In this document: piece after piece, positions 14,654-16,530 of the stretch | How the letters are laid out: each line of letters opens with the position of its first letter | Position numbering within the stretch: the first letter of the stretch is position 1 | DNA from: Deltaproteobacteria bacterium | GTDB taxonomy: Bacteria > Desulfobacterota > Desulfobacteria > Desulfobacterales > UBA11574 | Assembly (NCBI GenBank): GCA_019313505.1 | Contig: JAFDBA010000037.1 | Span: forward strand, 1 to 16,530 | Direction: 5' to 3' | DNA length: 16,530 bases | The notes under the pieces: model-generated | Database searches by the model: none | Told to the model about the DNA's origin: nothing | Seen by the model: only the letters and a program-made list of their open reading frames with translations | Translations under genes and position numbers: made by a program

Positions 14654-14676
14654 GGCTTTTTACGAAACCGTCAAAT
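14654..14676. repeat. Half-copy of the GACTTTTTACGA repeat family
   Basis: CTTTTTACGAAACCGTCAA (14656-14674), read in reverse, matches the left end of the element at 6645-6663 (TTGACGG-TTCGTAAAAAG with one difference). Only one end is present. It sits between the fdhD start and the rplU promoter. Confidence 0.55.
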
Positions 14677-14682
14677 TTTATC

Positions 14683-14710
14683 TTGACAAATTCGTATGAT
14701 AGATTAAAAT
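14683..14710 (+). promoter_or_regulatory. Sigma70-type promoter of the rplU-rpmA-obg-proB operon
   Basis: A perfect TTGACA (14683-14688) and a near-perfect TAAAAT (14705-14710) are 16 bases apart. Transcription would start near 14717, leaving a leader of about 50 bases to the rplU ATG. It is the best promoter in the window, as expected for ribosomal protein genes. Confidence 0.75.
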
Positions 14711-14767
14711 CAAACATTTTTATACATGAAATTTAAGGTCAGTTATCTGACAGGAGGGGTCAAATAT

Positions 14768-15079
14768 ATGTACGCTATCGTTAATACAGGTGGAAAGCAA
14801 TATAAAATTCATCAGGGCGATATTTTGAGGGTTGAAAAAATTCCTGGGGAGATAGGTAGCCCTGTTTCTTTGGACAAGGTCCTTATGTTTTCAGACGGAG
14901 AGAAGGTGAGTATCGGTCGGCCGGTTCTTGACAATGTAGCGGTAAAAGGCCATATAGTTGAGCAGGGCAAGACTAAAAAGATTATTGTTTTCAAGTACAA
15001 ACGACGAAAAAGATATCGCCGCAAGCTGGGACATCGACAGCAGTATACTGCAATCAAAATAGACAGTATAGAAACTTAA
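14768..15079 (+). CDS. rplU: 50S ribosomal protein L21
   Basis: L21 binds 23S rRNA in the large subunit. Starting at ATG 14768 the product is 103 residues, the usual length, beginning MYAIVNTGGKQYKI and ending in a basic tail with KIIVFKYKRRKRYRRKLGHRQQYT. A strong AGGAGGGG (14753-14760) lies 7 bases upstream and decides this start; the open frame extends back to an ATG at 14726, but those 14 residues are not part of L21. It heads the conserved rplU-rpmA-obg order. Confidence 0.97.
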   Translation: MYAIVNTGGKQYKIHQGDILRVEKIPGEIGSPVSLDKVLMFSDGEKVSIGRPVLDNVAVKGHIVEQGKTKKIIVFKYKRRKRYRRKLGHRQQYTAIKIDSIET

Positions 15080-15114
15080 AAAAAGATTATTGCTTTGAAC
15101 AAGGAGTTTGTATA

Positions 15115-15369
15115 ATGGCACATAAAAAAGCAGGCGGTAGTTCCAGGAACGGTCGTGACAGCCAGGGACAACGCAGGGGCGTAAAACGATATGGAGGTCA
15201 AAAAGTAACAGCCGGCAATATTCTGGTGCGCCAGCTGGGAACAAGAATCCACCCCGGAGCCAATGTTGGCATGGGCAGGGATTACACTCTGTTTGCCAAA
15301 ATTGATGGTATTGTTGCTTATGAAAGGTTGGGTCGTTCCCGGAAAAAAGTAAGCGTTCATGCAGCGTGA
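15115..15369 (+). CDS. rpmA: 50S ribosomal protein L27
   Basis: L27 reaches toward the peptidyl transferase centre with its N-terminal tail. The 84-residue product begins MAHKKAGGSSRNGRDSQGQ and contains VTAGNILVRQLGTRIHPG and NVGMGRDYTLFA, all typical. The N terminus is of the direct type, without the Firmicute-style cleaved leader. AAGGAG lies 9 bases before the ATG. Its TGA overlaps the obg GTG start by four bases (GTGA), indicating coupled translation. Confidence 0.97.
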   Translation: MAHKKAGGSSRNGRDSQGQRRGVKRYGGQKVTAGNILVRQLGTRIHPGANVGMGRDYTLFAKIDGIVAYERLGRSRKKVSVHAA

Positions 15370-16367
15370 AATTCATTGATGAAGTGATTATTACCGTTTG
15401 GTCCGGTGATGGCGGCAGAGGTTGTGTGAGTTTCAGACGTGAAAAGTTTATTCCACAGGGAGGACCTGACGGTGGAGACGGGGGCAAGGGCGGTGACATT
15501 GTTTTAAAGACAACATCAAGAAAACGGACCCTGTATCAGTTTCGATTCCAGAAAAATTTCAAAGCCAAAAACGGCGCCCATGGCCAGGGTAAGAAAAAGA
15601 CCGGAAAAAATGGTCAAGATTTGTTCATAGAACTCCCTCCCGGAACCCAAGTAACCGACATCAACACCGGACAGATTATAAAAGACTTGATCAAACCAGG
15701 CGAAACCTTTGTGCCGGCAAGAGGCGGCAGAGGCGGTCAAGGCAACGCGCGATTTAAAACATCGACAAACCGGACTCCCCGGTTTGCCCAACCCGGCGAA
15801 CCTGGTGAAACTAAAACTTTAAAGCTGGAACTCAAACTTCTGGCTGATGTCGGTATCATAGGCCTTCCCAATGCCGGCAAATCTACCCTTATTACCGCAG
15901 TTTCTTCCGCGCGTCCCAAGATAGGTAATTACCCCTTCACCACGCTTTTCCCCAGCCTGGGTGTAGTTCAAACCGGCTGGGCGGAACCTTTTGTGGTAGC
16001 GGATATCCCCGGTTTAATTAAGGGTGCACATAAGGGAACCGGGCTCGGCATCAGATTTCTGCGCCATATTGAACGCACTCGTATTCTTGTTCACCTTATC
16101 GATGTGTCGGCTATCGATATGGATAATCCCCTGGATGCCTATAACATAGTTAATAAAGAGCTTGACATGTATAATCAAAAGTTGACGGAGAAGTCTCAAA
16201 TTGTGGTCCTTAACAAGATCGATTTGCCGGACGTCAGGGAAGCGGCAAAAAAGTTTCAAAGTGCTCTAAAGGAAAAACAAGTCATATTAATTTCAGCTCT
16301 TACAGGTAAGGGCATAGAAAATTTGAACTCTAAAATCATTCAATTATTGGACAGACCAAATGAATGA
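15366..16367 (+). CDS. obg: GTPase Obg (CgtA)
   Basis: Obg is an essential GTPase that helps 50S subunit assembly and links growth to nucleotide levels. The 333-residue product starts at GTG and has the glycine-rich Obg fold (about 1-158, with SGDGGRGCVSFRREKFIPQGGPDGGDGG and RGGRGGQGN), then the GTPase domain: GLPNAGKST P-loop (166-174), switch region NYPFTTL, DIPG (213-216), NKID (283-286) and SALTGKG near the end. It ends soon after the G domain and so lacks the extra C-terminal extension seen in some species. rpmA overlaps upstream and proB overlaps its end by 8 bases, so all are one transcript. Confidence 0.96.
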   Translation: MKFIDEVIITVWSGDGGRGCVSFRREKFIPQGGPDGGDGGKGGDIVLKTTSRKRTLYQFRFQKNFKAKNGAHGQGKKKTGKNGQDLFIELPPGTQVTDINTGQIIKDLIKPGETFVPARGGRGGQGNARFKTSTNRTPRFAQPGEPGETKTLKLELKLLADVGIIGLPNAGKSTLITAVSSARPKIGNYPFTTLFPSLGVVQTGWAEPFVVADIPGLIKGAHKGTGLGIRFLRHIERTRILVHLIDVSAIDMDNPLDAYNIVNKELDMYNQKLTEKSQIVVLNKIDLPDVREAAKKFQSALKEKQVILISALTGKGIENLNSKIIQLLDRPNE

Positions 16368-16530
16368 TAACAGAAAATCAATTTTTAATAGCGCCCGGCG
16401 AGTTGTGGTTAAGGTAGGCAGCAATGTTCTAACCGAGGACCAGGGATTGAATTTAAAAGCGATCCGATCCATCAGCAGGCAGATATGTCGTCTGATTGAC
16501 GGTGGACTGGAGGTTATTCTTGTCTCTTCC
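16360..16530 (+). CDS. proB: Glutamate 5-kinase, N-terminal part (cut by the window edge)
   Basis: ProB phosphorylates glutamate to start proline synthesis. Only the first 57 codons are present. After a short leader the product reads RRVVVKVGSNVLTEDQGLN, the ATP-binding start of the amino-acid kinase fold, followed by LIDGGLEVILVSS, which matches ProB well. The ATG at 16360 lies inside the obg 3' end (8-base overlap). The obg-proB order is common in many bacteria and supports the call over other kinases of the family. Confidence 0.88.
   Translation, partial: MNDNRKSIFNSARRVVVKVGSNVLTEDQGLNLKAIRSISRQICRLIDGGLEVILVSS

Noticed and set aside
14726..14767. Longer rplU beginning at ATG 14726
   Set aside because: The AGGAGGGG before 14768 and the normal L21 N terminus fix the later start.

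Overview
The window looks like part of the chromosome of an anaerobic Deltaproteobacterium, most likely a sulfate reducer of the Desulfobacterales type. This is inferred from gene style and order: an rpmF/acyl-CoA dehydrogenase/fabG/acpP/fabF neighbourhood, rplU-rpmA-obg-proB, a lone fdhD, and many small palindromic intergenic repeats. No marker gene gives a species. I see no phage, plasmid, insertion sequence with transposase, or CRISPR array.

Layout. On the minus strand at the left are cobO (corrinoid adenosyltransferase, 101-631) and a tRNA-Gln(CTG) with its own promoter and terminator (about 724-882). A gene-poor stretch of about 600 bases follows, containing a 142-base palindromic repeat. 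Next, on the plus strand, come two decayed genes: an rpmF (ribosomal protein L32) relict at 1448-1627 with no start codon and a broken zinc ribbon, and an acyl-CoA dehydrogenase at 1719-3283 split by an internal frameshifting deletion. An intact fatty-acid synthesis set follows: fabG, acpP, fabF and fabH (3286-6632). After a palindromic repeat come a 599-residue protein of uncertain function (6825-8624) and, overlapping it by 4 bases, a PlsC-type acyltransferase (8621-9460).

The right half holds a DUF1178 zinc-ribbon gene (minus), nadB divergent from it, a repeat-bearing intergenic region, dnaJ, queD converging on and overlapping fdhD (minus), and then the rplU-rpmA-obg-proB operon behind a good sigma70-type promoter. 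proB runs off the right edge.

How the genes work together. FabH starts chains on ACP, FabF elongates them, FabG does the first reduction, and the PlsC-like protein would place acyl chains into lipid. Within the window there is no recognisable malonyl transferase (FabD), dehydratase (FabZ) or classical enoyl reductase (FabI). The 599-residue protein has weak nitronate-monooxygenase/FabK-like TIM-barrel signatures plus a cysteine-rich tail, so it is a candidate flavin-dependent reductase, possibly the missing enoyl reductase. This is the most interesting lead. The other main points are the adjacent rpmF and acyl-CoA dehydrogenase pseudogenes and a family of dispersed palindromes sharing a TCGTAAAAAGTC / GACTTTTTACGA end, one copy of which supplies the stop codon of the rpmF relict.
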